NCBI GenBank assembly: GCA_033977485.1
Contig: CM066994.1
Span: 116,274,458-116,338,457, forward strand
Direction: 5' to 3'
Source: Hydrangea macrophylla
Taxonomy: Eukaryota > Streptophyta > Magnoliopsida > Cornales > Hydrangeaceae
DNA: 64,000 nt
Positions 43,856 to 55,600 of the stretch are shown piece after piece. Position 1 is the first letter of the stretch. Each line of letters begins with the position of its first letter. Both the position numbers and the translations under genes were made by a program. The notes beneath the pieces are model-generated. The model had not been told where the DNA came from, made no database searches, and saw only the letters and a program-made list of their open reading frames with translations.

Positions 43856-44074
43856 TGTTAATATATATCATACATTAGTCTAGGGTCATTATAGTATTGT
43901 ATCTTACTATACATCTAGACTAGTTTCATTGTGTACTTCTGTACTATGTACTCTTGTACTTCTCTCTTTCCTAAATCTTGTATTCTTCTAGCCTATATAA
44001 AGGCATCCCTTATGTAATGATAAAATACTCCTTTCAATACAATACAATATATTGTATCCATATCTCTCTTATCA
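43856..44074 (+). repeat. 3' LTR of the broken copia element
   Basis: 219 bp, about five differences from the 5' LTR. The polypurine tract is at 43841-43855. Confidence 0.95.
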
Positions 44075-44270
44075 TTAAGTAATAGCTAATTACTCAAGGA
44101 ATGTGTAGAGAAGTTGAAAAAGAAGGAGAAATTAGGAGAGAAGGTTTGGAGTATTTTTTATGTCTCTTTTATAAATTGTAGAAAAATGTATATATATATA
44201 TATGTGTTATATAATATATACATATATATATATATTTATTTATGTGTATACATTTATATGTGTGTATGTG

Positions 44271-44305
<35 letters not shown>

Positions 44306-44537
44306 GGGAAATGGTGAAGCATTGGGAATAGAAGGTGATTGGGAAAAGTGGGGACACACTCAATTGGTGATTGATAAAATCAATTGTAAAAAAAAAAGAG
44401 GGAAAAAAAAGAAAATTAACAAAAAAAATAGAAAAATGTAGGGAATCCTACGTGTAAAAAAAGAAAAAAACAACTAAAATGCTAAACGGCACTCTAAATG
44501 AAAAGATTTGGCTTTGTCTTTTATATATATATATATA
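44075..44537 (-). mobile_element. Helitron-like unit, 5' part
   Basis: On the minus strand the right end reads TATATATATATAAAAGACAAAG, like two other junctions in this region. It holds TATA/GTGTATG/GAGAGA microsatellites at 44185-44307. No gene. The left part was split off by the copia insertion. Confidence 0.35.
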
Positions 44538-45452
44538 ACTACTCGAACACCCCTGCTTCGCGCAGGAATTGTATAAGAATCTAGCAAAAAGTAAATTATT
44601 ACAAACAGCAAAATGGAAAATATATATACACACATATATAATGAAAACAAAACAATGACATTAGGTAGAATCAAAACATTCCCAAACAAAGGCTAATCTT
44701 TAGAAGCACAGAGAACAAAAACAAAATACAGAGTGCATAACATAAATCAGCACCCCAACATCCTATGACAAACCTAAAAATACACAAACATGCACTAGAC
44801 ATTCAACACATAGCTCAAACCCCAAGCCAATATGATTATCTCAGTCATGACAATCTTGAAGAAATCAAAGATAAGTGGAAAGCTTGAAAGACAATATTGA
44901 ATCGGCATGCTTAAAAATACAATACAAATTATTTTTATTAAAGCAATAAATTGAAATCGAAACTATGGTTTGGAAGAATATTTCAAAAATAAACCGTCTA
45001 CAACCAAAAATAAAGAAGAAGAAGAAGAAGAAGAAGAAGAAGAAGATCAATGGTTTAAAGAGAGAGAGCCGGTGCTCAATTTTAACCGGTTTTCAAGGGG
45101 CTGAACCAAAAGCTGACCGAAAAATCGAAAAAACACAAACTATAAAATTGAAACCGACCGAGAACCTTTAACCGACCGATTTGGCTCAGTTCAATTCGGT
45201 TGATCGGTTCTGGTCTATTTTTGAGCAGCCCTACCCATAATCCCCATGAAAGAGAAGTCCAATTGGGGGCAAATAAAATAGGCAAAGGGTGGGGGGGGGG
45301 GGTGTGTTAGATTTACATAGAGGGGGGGTGTATGTGTGCTAGTGAGAGAAATACATATTATTGCCTAAAGAATTGATTACCTAAAATGGTTCTCTTCCAA
45401 GAATAAAGCAACAAAGAAAACCGTTGGTGGTGATTTTGGTCTTGAGTGTAAG

Positions 45453-45503
<51 letters not shown>

Positions 45504-45777
45504 TATTTTTTTTTTTTTGGGGGTGGGGGGGGGGGGGGGGGGGGGGATAGAAGAAGAGTTGCTTGGGATTTGCAGTGTGAGGTAGCTAGGAAGTCAGGAG
45601 AGAGATGCCCAAATAAAGACGAAAAAATTCTATGAGGCGAAAGGGAGGTGAGAAGACACTCAAAAGAGAAGGGGTTTTTGCTAGAAAGGAAGCCACCTAG
45701 GTTTGATGTTGAAAGAATAGAAGGCCACCATGTGGAAGCATGTAGGAAGAGAAATGACTTTGTCTTTTATATATATA
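44538..45777 (-). mobile_element. Helitron-like unit A
   Basis: The left edge holds a reversed 3' end: hairpin CCTGC-GCGAA-GCAGG, then about 11 bases and GTAG. The right edge, on the minus strand, begins TATATATATAAAAGACAAAG, as at 44537. The interior has a (GAA) run (45017-45045), CCGACCGA-rich sequence near 45115-45180, a G12 run near 45290, a TATA/GAGA tract (45451-45503) and a G22 run (45525-45546). No Rep-helicase coding, so it would be non-autonomous. Confidence 0.4.
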
Positions 45778-45875
45778 CTAGGCGATAACTTGTGCTATGC
45801 ACAGACTATTTTTTAAAACTATTTACAGCTTATTTGGTCATTGTCGGGCCAATCAGTTTAGCTAATGGCATACTT

Positions 45876-45908
<33 letters not shown>

Positions 45909-46839
45909 TTATAAACAATTCTTATGTGGTAAATATAAATGTGCGTAAATACTTATATTATGTTATTAAAAGACTCCATGTGAGTACTCACATATTTGCA
46001 ATTCTAACAGGGGCATTAGGCCGTCATAATATCCATTTCCCAACCACATAATATCTAACTGTTGTATCCACTAAAATTCTTGACCCTTGGTTTCAAGGTT
46101 TCTCTCAATCTTTTGGGGATTATCTTAATAATCTATAAGTCTAGGCCAGCAAAATATTGATTCAAGAATGATATCTGTGAGATAAAAAGAAAACGAATGA
46201 GTCTAGTTAATTTCATTGGAGGATATTGAAGTAGTCTCACTATTATTGAAGGTGATCTCAGCACCACATATATTGAGAATTACATTTCGGAAGCATATCA
46301 TTGCTATTACTATTAATATAAATTGTTTAAGAGCAAAACAACACAATATTATAGATCGTAATCAGATCTCTACACATTAGATCATTTCAACCCTAAACTT
46401 TGAAAAACGAAAAAGTAATGCTATTCTCAAATAAACATCCCTAATTTGATTTTCAAATGCTTTAAAGTTGAACCACATGCTCCGATAGTGGTTGGTGGCA
46501 CAATATACCACTGTATGTGATACAACTATTTAAGCATTTGAGAATCAATATTTAAATTTAAATATGGCAAACATAGCATTACTCAAAAGGATAACAAAGA
46601 AGAGCCTATAAAAAGAGGATTATAATATGAAATGAAATAAAAATGCCTGGTAATGCATATAACATAAGGATGTTTGTAGGCCGTCCTTTTTCACTGCAAA
46701 TGAAAGTCAATAAGCAAAATTGAAAAACACAATTATCATATATCAAAAGCAATTCATATGAATGTTGACATATTATGAAACACCACTGAATTTATTTTTT
46801 ATTTTTTAATTTTTATAATATAACATTACCTATCTAAAC

Positions 46840-46841
<2 letters not shown>

Positions 46842-46889
<48 letters not shown>

Positions 46890-46912
46890 AATATATATAT
46901 ATATATATATAT
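46842..46912. repeat. (GA)n followed by (TA)n microsatellite
   Basis: About 46 bases of GA followed by about 23 bases of AT. Confidence 0.95.
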
Positions 46913-47136
46913 ACAATACATAGCTCTATAAATGTACTAACGAAACCAAAAGCTCAATTGGTGGCCTTGTTCTGTCAATCAGACCATTTACTTCCAAGAT
47001 AGAATAGTCAGGATGCTAGTTTGGAAGATCAAGTGGACGACATCGGGAAGGTCAGACAATCTGTGGTTATAGTAAAGTTATAAATTGTTTGTATATAAAA
47101 AAATTATGAAATGCCAAGTTGGAAAATGGAAAACTT

Positions 47137-47277
47137 AGGGCTCGCATGGTAACGTAGTTGTTTTTGGTTTTCAGTTTTTGTTTTTATTTTTTGTATTGAA
47201 TTAGAGTCGGATATCAGTGCAAAAAATAAAAACAAAAATTGAAAACCAAAAACAACTATGTTACCATGTGAGCCCTA
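47137..47277. mobile_element. Foldback MITE with arms of about 57 bp
   Basis: AGGGCTCGCATGGTAAC at the left and GTTACCATGTGAGCCCT at the right are the outer parts of a nearly perfect inverted repeat of about 57 bp, with about 27 bases between the arms. The arms differ at only about three positions. The outer TTA/TAA would also fit a Tourist-like element. It would fold into a long hairpin RNA if transcribed. Confidence 0.8.
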
Positions 47278-47329
47278 AAGCTAAGTGGCTTATTGTGGGA
47301 AGAGTTTTTACTTTGACTTTTATGTATAC

Positions 47330-48765
47330 AAGTTGAACACCGGTACATACTCACGGGAATTTGTCAACAAATAGAAATGCATAACAAATTTAATAGCATA
47401 AATTCCATACAACAAATTTAATTTTTTCATTTTAACCATATTATACAAATTTAAACAAATAACAGTAAAAACATTCTTAAACTAGAGCTTAGAGATTGAA
47501 AGGAAAGAAATGCACTTACAGAGAACATCGTACAAAGATTTATCACACCTTACAGTCTACTGAATAAAATATAATTATATTTCAAAAAAAAAAAACCAAT
47601 TATCATGTTATTCCAAGAGTGCCTAAATTAAATAATTTATAGTACATCATAAATATGAAATAGATACCCATGACAAGTGTATGTAATTGTGCTAATAAAA
47701 CAGGGATAAAAATGGGACATATGTCAAGATGCATGGTAACTATGGGTTAGAAATGGTGGGCAACATTGGGTGAGCAAAAATGCTCTTATCCTTTTGGCCA
47801 TATTTGCGCGTCCATGAATGAGATCGTTCACAATTTATAAGAAATTCAATGTACAAATCTATTATCTTGGTGGTTAATTAATGCCAGAACTAATGCTTAA
47901 ATACGTCAACTATACCATCTCAAGTTATCTAAGAATGACCACGTGTAAAGAAACGTGATCAACTTTTCAATCTTTTCATAACGAATAAAATCAAGCAGAT
48001 TAGTTTCTAAATTAAAATGCACACAAAATATGAGTGATCTATTCAAATCTTTGAAAGCAGGTCTTAGTTTTCAATATGGAGTTGGGGGGAATGTTTATAT
48101 ACATTTCAGCCAACATTAGTCTCAGTTAGAACCTTGAAATTTTTCTCTCATTTTTCATGGCATCCATAGTCCATTTGAATTGTACTGAATGGTTATCCAT
48201 CCTGTACAAATTTTATATCATATCAAGCCCTCAATACATGTCAGATCAATTTAAGTTTCATTACCAAAACAAAAAATGCACCAAGGACAAAAGCTCCAAT
48301 ATTAAAGAAATACTATATAAGAAAACATGCAAACTCAAAAGACTACCTTGTACATTAGAATGTCTTATACTGTTCAATTGTCAAAATCAACTACGTTTTA
48401 GCTTCTGTCTCTGAGTTTCTCACTAAAAAAAAAAAAACAAAACAAAGAGCCTATCCATGGATGATTACAAAAAAAAAAAAAAAAAAAAAATACAATTACA
48501 GAAAAATCATATGAAAACATGTACCAATTGTAGAATCCCAATGCACAAATTAATATCAAAACATGTCGAGACTCACTACCTCCATTACGGATAGAAAATG
48601 TACGAATAAGGAATTGAGAACAAATCTGACCAAATACAGAAGCGCAAAGTACACCATCAAATACCCAATACCGCAAATTAGTCTTCAAGCTTTTGCAACA
48701 TAGAACACACCATCAAAGTGTTTTGGCTAAAAATTAATTCTCGTGACCGGGCGTGCCAGGGGCTT
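47330..48765. other. AT-rich spacer with a MITE relic
   Basis: No gene is visible. About 47700-47790 ends in GGGTGAGCAAAAATGCTC, the same end as the MITE at 34833. A primer-site-like CCGGGCGTGCCA lies at 48747-48758 and belongs to the next LTR. Confidence 0.5.
48747..48758 (-). promoter_or_regulatory. Candidate primer-binding site of the left LTR
   Basis: TGGCACGCCCGG on the minus strand, 7 bases beyond the LTR. The same core, longer and cleaner, follows the next LTR at 51035-51046. Confidence 0.65.
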
Positions 48766-49511
48766 TGTACGAAGACCCAAACGTGTAACCAAAACTATCC
48801 CTAAGAGTTGTTTGAGACGGATCGGGCGATATTGGGAAGTAGGGATGACCCTTCCCTTGAGGTTCAACCACTCTGATGCGAGAAAGTTGGATAAGTGATG
48901 AAACGGATAAAGCACAAGAAATCTAATCAAACGAGTAATGAGCAAGAACTGAGGCTTTTGGAACATAAATTTATTGAGCAAATTGTAGTACTAAACACTG
49001 CCAACTACAACGACTAGAAAGGAAAAAAGTAAAAACACTATTGTAAAGTGACATCATTAACAAGAAAAATAATACAAAAGTAGCAGAGGCTTGCTTTGGA
49101 CTTTACTCTTTATTACATGAGAAGAAAAGAAATGGAAATAAAACAAAGAAGTCACTCACGGCTAGAAAAAAAAAGGGAAGGCAAATGATGAACAAGGCAA
49201 CGAATTAACAAACAATACTGTTGGGACTGCTTTAGCCGCAGGGGCTGTGTGGCTGTGTGTCCGCCTTTTGCATGTAGTTTGGCATTGTGTATAAATAGGT
49301 GTTGAATGTAACTTCCCCAATCCCCACTAATGAAACTTCTCCACTTCATGTAACTCCCTTGACATCCACTAACTAGTGGAGGTAGCTTCCACATCCAATA
49401 ATCACTACCCACTAGCAAAACTCCCCACTAGTGTGTGGTTAATTTTCCATTTACATAAAATATAACCGGTCAAAATATAAAAATATAATTTTTATATTTT
49501 AGGTGTAAACA
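48766..49511 (-). repeat. LTR, about 746 bp, with primer site and polypurine tract on its two sides
   Basis: On the minus strand it starts TGTTTACACCTAAAATAT and ends CTTCGTACA. To the right is GGGGGCAAT (49512-49520), a polypurine tract; to the left is a primer site. Its start resembles the LTR at 52323, but the body differs, so it is a related but separate family. Confidence 0.6.
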
Positions 49512-49520
49512 TTGCCCCCT

Positions 49521-50151
49521 GGTTATTTGAAAATGAAATGAAATGTAATTTTTGAAGAACCATGTATACACCAATAGACCGATTTCTTGTGGTCATTATC
49601 GGCCTCATGAACCGATTTTTGTGGCCAGTGCTATGTGAGAGACATATGACATCGGCTTTGAGCAGACCGGTGGACCAACATGTAGTATTGTGGATTTTAA
49701 ATTTTCGGTCTAAAACTGCATTAGGGCTCAAGTCAGGCCGCAATTTTTCAAAAAGTGAAGAAGACCGATATATATATATATATATATATATAGGTCTTAG
49801 CCTGATGTAGAAGAAGCTAATAAGACTTTAAACTATCCTTTCAAGACCAAAATGAAAATGATGGGCCACGGCCAGTTTTTTTTTACAAGTCAAGTAAGTA
49901 CCTTTCACTAGCCATTAGCCCGATTGATTACTCAAAAAGAGATCGATAAGAAAGTTGTGCCCTCAAACAGTTGGGCTCGCTCTTGCAGTGAGACATTCAC
50001 CAAATGAGAAATTATATTCCATCAGTCATAGATTATGTGACTGTGGGGTCTTAAATCAATCGGGCTAAGCACCAATAGACTTTGAATTGATCCCAATCCA
50101 ACTTACAAATCGGCCATTTGCAGTCCGATTTTTACAAGACCGAAATTAGTA
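49521..50151 (-). other. Internal retroelement sequence, no gene
   Basis: Noncoding. It is rich in ACCGAT and ATCGGCC words, like the LTR at 51050-52323, which ties it to the same element family. A TATATA tract lies at 49770-49792. Confidence 0.5.
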
Positions 50152-51012
50152 TTAATTTCGATCAATAATTTTTGTTTTTATAATAATACTGTAATTGAAA
50201 CAACCATAGAGCCAAATTATTTTTTGATGGGCTCCACAGAGCCAATGAGGAGTAAAATCAACACAAGCCAAATAATCATTTGGTCTTGTGTTAAATTTAT
50301 TTTCGGCGATTATGATACCACCGAATAAATTGAACATTTCTTCAAATGCTGGTTTTCTCAAAGAAAGTTGTTCCAAAATTTCCCTAACTTTTTCAGCCAA
50401 AATGAAATCGGTTGGCCATTGTGGGTCTTTCCCCCTGAGTGTTTTTTGGTCTTGAACACTAGTGAAGGGTTTTTAAAAATTTTTCGGCTTTTCATTATCA
50501 ACCACTTCTTTATTTTGCTCTTCAACAGAGAAAAATATACCATCATGGGTGTCCTTGGCCGAATTAGAATTTTTTGGCTCACTAATAATTGGGACTTCAT
50601 TGCATTGCCCCCCGAGTGACAAATTGGAGGCGTTGCTCGATGTCATCATCCACTCACCATATCGAAAGACATCTAGGGACATGAATAAATGACCCTCGAG
50701 TGGTGGATCGTCAACCCCACTTGAGGCTTCAATGAGGTCGATTTCACGGCTAAAAAATCGTACATTAGTCTCAAACCGCTGAATCTCACCATACAACCGA
50801 CCGATTTTACCGTCATATCGACGCGCTTCAGTGTCATGCTGATCACGTAAATACGGCCTCCATGGCAATACACAAACTTGGTGCCATAAATTATTACAAA
50901 TAGTTGATTTATCATTTTTAAGACGATAAATTTTATCATGAAAATGGCTTATTCCCTCATGTCGCCAACGAATCTGATCGTTGTAAAAACGTAGCCATGC
51001 ATCGGTGAACAT
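50152..51012 (-). pseudogene. ORF1-like frame just after the primer site, function unknown
   Basis: A frame of 179 residues starts at an ATG 23 bases beyond the primer site (50473-51012). After its stop, another frame continues (50152-50400), so a frameshifted product of about 280 residues is likely. I recognise no domain. It has many charged and aromatic residues (RFYNDQIRWRHEG, FHDKIYRLKND) and may be alpha-helical. Ogre-type Tat elements carry an extra ORF1 between primer site and gag, and the position fits this. No gag or pol follows before the next LTR. Confidence 0.5.
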
Positions 51013-51028
51013 CCTTCATCACTCAGTG

Positions 51029-51046
51029 GTCCCACCGGGCGTGCCA
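51029..51046 (-). promoter_or_regulatory. Primer-binding site next to the right LTR
   Basis: TGGCACGCCCGGTGGGAC on the minus strand, 3 bases from the LTR. This phrase is common behind 5' LTRs of plant gypsy elements; I do not name the tRNA. Confidence 0.75.
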
Positions 51047-51049
51047 AAT

Positions 51050-52323
51050 TGTTTACAAGAAATTCTGGTGTGGTGTGCGTCGAACGTGCCAGAGTCCGTG
51101 TGGACTCAAGAAAAGTTGTGAACTCAATCTGACTTCTCTGTTGGGCGATTTGTTAAAATATTAACAAAATGCAGGCTTTTACTCTACTCTGATGCAAGTA
51201 AATAAATACAAATAACGAAAAGAAAAGGGAATTAATTTAGAGTTTCAGAATACCTCTACCATCATCATCTTCTCTATTGATTGAAAGAAAAATAAATATT
51301 ACAAACACTCAATGAACAATGAGAACTCTCAAATCACTCAAGAACAAAAGAAGTTGTTATGAGGAGAAACGAAAGTCTGCTGAGAGCAGAAGGTGGCGTG
51401 TGTGTTAGCCCCCTTCAAATGTTGCACACCCTGCCCTATTTATAGAATTTGAGAGAGAGGAACTGTCCAAGATAGTGGGATTAGTGGGGTTAGTGGGTGG
51501 TGGTTCCTGATTTTCAGGCATGAACAAGTTACTGCACCCATTTCTTTACCCCACGATTACCCTTAATCTGTTAATTAACCTTCTTCTGCCACGTTCCTGT
51601 TTTGTGTAACTGCCTTCTTTCCAGCTCAGCATCTTCTAAAGCACACGTTCTTATTTCAGCTTACTGCTTGACAGACTTGTGGGTAAATCCCAGGTGACCG
51701 ATTTCATCCTTCTTTGCGTAGCTTAATTTTTGCTAGTTAATGGAAGTTGGCCTCCCACTTAGCTGGAAATCTACTATTCATCGGTCTCGTTCAACCGATG
51801 TCGTCTTGACTTTAATTATTTTAAAGATTGCCTTTACCCTTTCCCAAGCCCGATATTACATTCTCCTGCTTTGCTGCTGTTAGCTATCATCCTATGGTCT
51901 AACCATTGCAGGATCTGCAAGGGTAGCCATCGGCCTTATCACTTGAGGTCAAAATATATCGTCCATTGATGCTCCCTTCTATATCGGCCTAACTTATCAA
52001 GACCGATATATCCATTAGAACCTATTATCCTTTTCTGTTTCAACGTCGATAATAAATTGGGATGAATCAATCTTTTACAGTCTTGATTGCTTGGATATCG
52101 GTCTGATTTGACCGATGTTATGGCTGTTGTGGCCTAGGCATTGCCTTATCACTATAAGCCGAGGTATTACCTTGAGGACCATGTATCATCTTATCCTTAA
52201 CTATTTCTGAGATCACTTTCCTTCATCATCGGCCTTATCACCTGTTCATCTGCTTACCTGCTCTTATGATCAGGCCACGTGATTGTCATGTGCTCTGGAC
52301 AAATCCAAATTAGGGTGTAAACA
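51050..52323 (-). repeat. LTR, 1274 bp, 3' LTR of the second Tat-type element
   Basis: On the minus strand it starts TGTTTACACCCTAATTTGG and ends CTTGTAAACA. The polypurine tract TTTTGGGGGCAT is at 52324-52335 on its right, as expected for the 3' LTR of the element whose pol lies at 56387-63085. A primer site lies on its left too, so it also acts as the 5' LTR of the next unit. About ten RCCGAT/ATCGGY words fall between 51698 and 52235. Confidence 0.8.
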
Positions 52324-52335
52324 ATGCCCCCAAAA
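52324..52335 (-). promoter_or_regulatory. Polypurine tract of the second Tat-type element
   Basis: TTTTGGGGGCAT on the minus strand, immediately before the LTR that ends at 52323. Confidence 0.8.
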
Positions 52336-52612
52336 TGTCTTATCAAACGATGTGCAATTAGTTTGATGAGACGTTTGAAATTCAAATTTAAATGCCAACT
52401 GCAATTGGCAGCGTATGGTTCCACGTGGCATTTCCCCAGTAGCTCATCCTACCTCGTTTCCAGAAACGAGGTGTACCTCTTGGGAACCCGTTTCCAAATC
52501 ATGATGATCCTCCTTCTCCTTCCATATAAACCTTTTTGTCCTTGTTATTTTCCACTTTTACTTTCTTGCCTTAAAACTTTCCCAAAAAATTTTCTTTCCT
52601 TTCCAAATTTCC

Positions 52613-55600
52613 ATGGCTTCCTCTTCTGCAACTGGTACTTCCCAAACCACCGGTGCTACCTCGTCTTCTCCCGCTGCTACTGGTACTGTGCCGGTGGCAA
52701 AAACTAATGCCACCGCCGTTAAACAAGCCCTCGAGACCATTCCTGGGCTAATTAATCCTCAGGTATTGATTCCTATTCCTTCTAGTTCTTCAATAGGACT
52801 TGGACCTTCCTTTGACTCTTTTCCTCCCTCGTCTCTAGATCCCTATTTCCCTTTAATTGTAGAAGATAATGAATTACTTTACCATTCCCCTAATTTTGAC
52901 TGGGGCTCCCAGTATACTCCCTCAAACCCTTTGAGAAATTGGCCTAACCCTTCTAATGACTGGGTTTCTTGGGTAGATCGATTGGTGGAGGTAAAAAAGG
53001 ACCTGTGGAAGGCCCTTTACATCTATGATGCCATCATGCTTAGCCGAGAGAGATTCTTCCTTGATAAGCCTCTCTTCTTTTCTTCTCTCTTCTTCTGGTC
53101 AACCTCGGCCAATGTTTTTTTCTTCCGTTGCAGCCCTATGAGCCCAACCATCCAGGATGTTTGTTTCCTTACCGGTCTCCCTGCCCATGGTGAAAAAGTT
53201 ACTCCAAACCTTTCCTTCTCTCTAGAATTTGAACATCCTAGGACCACTACAGGCAAGGGTTCTCGGGCCATCATTGCCTTCGAGCAATTCATCTCGGCCT
53301 ACACGGGTCAGGGAGGTCACTGATCAAGAACACGTTACTTTCTTGATCTACTGGTTGAACCGTTTTGTGTTTTGCTCGGCCTCTTACGGGGTCACGAAAG
53401 AATATCACCATATCGCCCTGGCCTTGGCCTCGGGCAAGAAGCTTGCTCTTGTACCCCTCGTACTTTCTCATCTTTACCGCGGCGTCCTTGAGCTTGTTTT
53501 TTCTAATTTTAAAACTTCAGGGGGACCCCTTTGGCTTCTTCAATGCTGGCTTCAATCTTACTTTCCTGAGAAGTGCTTAGTTGAAAATTTTGATCCCGAC
53601 ACCCTACCAGAGCACTCATCAGCCTTTGCTTTTCACTTTGCTGGCTTCGGCCCGAAGGGTCTTTCTTTTGATCAGCCTTCTCTTTCTTTTATGAACTTAT
53701 GGGAAATCGTTTGCCCCAACAATTCCTTCCTTTTCACCCTTGGTGACGATGTTCGAGCAGGAAAAATATGAAGCAATTTGGGCCAGCTTCTTAGTTGGCC
53801 GAGACCTACTGTATAGCTCCACCATTCCTCAGCATAATAACAAATGTGGGGTGGAGTATTATAATACTCTGGCCTTAGCCCGACAACTCAGGCTAAAGCA
53901 ACTCATTCCCATTCCCCCTTTCCGGACCTTCAATCGTTCCATGTCAGGGCGGTCTCTTCGTTCCGATCTGGCCAAGGTCGAGAAGTGCCAATCTTTTAAC
54001 CAAATGGCTCGAGAAGGATTGGAGTTTTTTCCTTTCCAGGAGCTTCCTTCAACATCTACCGAGTTCGAAACTTGGTGGTCCAAAATACTATCGGGCTTAC
54101 GTTCCGAGCCCCTTTTTGCTGTGCTTAATCGTATTTCTCCTCCTGTCGCCGAGAAACCATCTTGTTCCACTAACCCCTCTTTGGTTCAGGCTGCAGGTCA
54201 AAAGAGAAAAGCTACCACCTCCAAAGGTAAAACTCCATATCAAGCCGTTCTTGCTTTTGAAAATTTATTTAAATTCAAATTTGATCCCAGATACCCCGAG
54301 ATCATGCAGTCCGACATGAAGTGGCATTTGAGGGCGCTTGAACAGGAACACAGAGAGAAAATAGCAAGAGCATATAGGAAATACCTGCAGACGGCTGATT
54401 ATTCATCCGTCATTCCTTCCTAGGAGTTCCTCAAACCCTTTGAATGTCGGCCTCCTCCCTTGCCGGACGCCGATTTTGCAATTGCCATTCTGATGGTGAA
54501 TCCGCAAGCATCATCAACAATGGAACCCTGAGAAAGAGTTACTTATACCGGACTACATGATCTCGGTATGGTTGATCATTCATCAACCATATAGGTTGTA
54601 GAAATTGGAGCACCTGTTTTAGGTATTTCCTTTTGTTATGTTTCATAAAGCGTTCCACCTCTCTAACTGATTTTATTTTCTATGGTTATTCAGATGCCAT
54701 TCCGAGAGAGAATCCATCCGTTGTGACCGATGTCGAGTCGGACGAAGATGTCCCTCTCTCAACTCGTCAACGTCGTAACGTGGCTACGGTCACCATAAAA
54801 TCGGCCAAGGTATCACATCTCCCTTGTGTTTTCTTTTATTTCAAACATAAAAACTCTTGGGGCTGCATCCTTTTTGTTTGGTGATAGGGAGCTGGAGGTG
54901 CTGCTTCCAAAAAGACTGGGCAAGCCACGATGAAGCCTCCATCTTCTCGGGCAAAGATGCTGCCTCCCAAATCTCCCCTGCCTCTTCCTGCTGCTCTTAC
55001 CGAGACCGCTCCTCAGATGACTTATGAACAACTGATGGCCGAGCTTCATCGGTTAAGAGGGCTTGATGAAGCAAGGCAGGCCATTCTGAAGGTACGACCG
55101 AGGTATTATCCCCTACCACTGACAGTACCGGGGCCGGTGATGCCTCGGGCACTGCTGAGGGCGAGAGGCATTCTGATTCGGATCACAATGATCCCATTAA
55201 TCTCAGTGACCCTAGATCCCCTCGGGACACTGAAATAATGGGTGAGAGATAAGTTCCCACTCAACCTCTTTCTACAGGTGGTTCACATACTGAGACATCG
55301 GTCTTACCGCCAGTTCCGATGCAAGCACCTTCAGCACCCCCACCACCGGCGACTTCCTCGACCAGCTTTTCCTTGGTCCAGGTAACTCGGATTCTTTCCT
55401 TACTGTTTCCTAAATGCTTTTCCCCCCCGCCTTTATGCTTATTGAATTCTTCCTTGCAGGCATCCAGTTCTCTCCCCATTCCTGATTTTACCTTGGTCTC
55501 ATCGGTCGAGGCCTTCTTCGCACTTTTGAACCCCGAGAAGCTCCTTCAGACCAAACCTATGGTTGCTCAGGCTAGTGCTGCTCCCTCCGCTGCCGAATAT

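Larger units (their letters stand above)
39062..44074 (+). mobile_element. Complete Ty1/copia element with broken coding
   Basis: 5013 bp. LTRs of 219 bp at 39062-39280 and 43856-44074 differ at about five sites. TSD is TTAAG (39057-39061, 44075-44079). Primer site TGGTATCAGAGCC abuts the 5' LTR and the polypurine tract GAGTTTGAGAGGGGA abuts the 3' LTR. The element is structurally whole but has several stops and frameshifts, so it could move only with help. Confidence 0.95.
45778..47329 (-). mobile_element. Helitron-like unit B
   Basis: The left edge is CTAG (45778-45781), preceded on the minus strand by TTATCGC and the hairpin TGTGC-ATA-GCACA, a good Helitron 3' end. The right edge (minus strand TACATAAAAGTCAAAG) resembles the 5' ends of the units to the left. 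The interior has a (TTA) run at about 45883-45906, long (GA) and (TA) tracts at 46842-46912 and a foldback MITE. No gene is visible. Confidence 0.4.

Noticed and set aside
45059..45230. Possible short coding exon (CCGACCGA-rich)
   Set aside because: It is a low-complexity dispersed repeat of ACCG and TTCGGTT words with no protein motif.
44538..47329. Autonomous Helitron
   Set aside because: No Rep or helicase coding is visible in any frame.
48157..48688. Host-like frames of 85 and 96 residues
   Set aside because: They lack motifs, the composition is AT-driven, and one contains a poly-F run from an A/T homopolymer.
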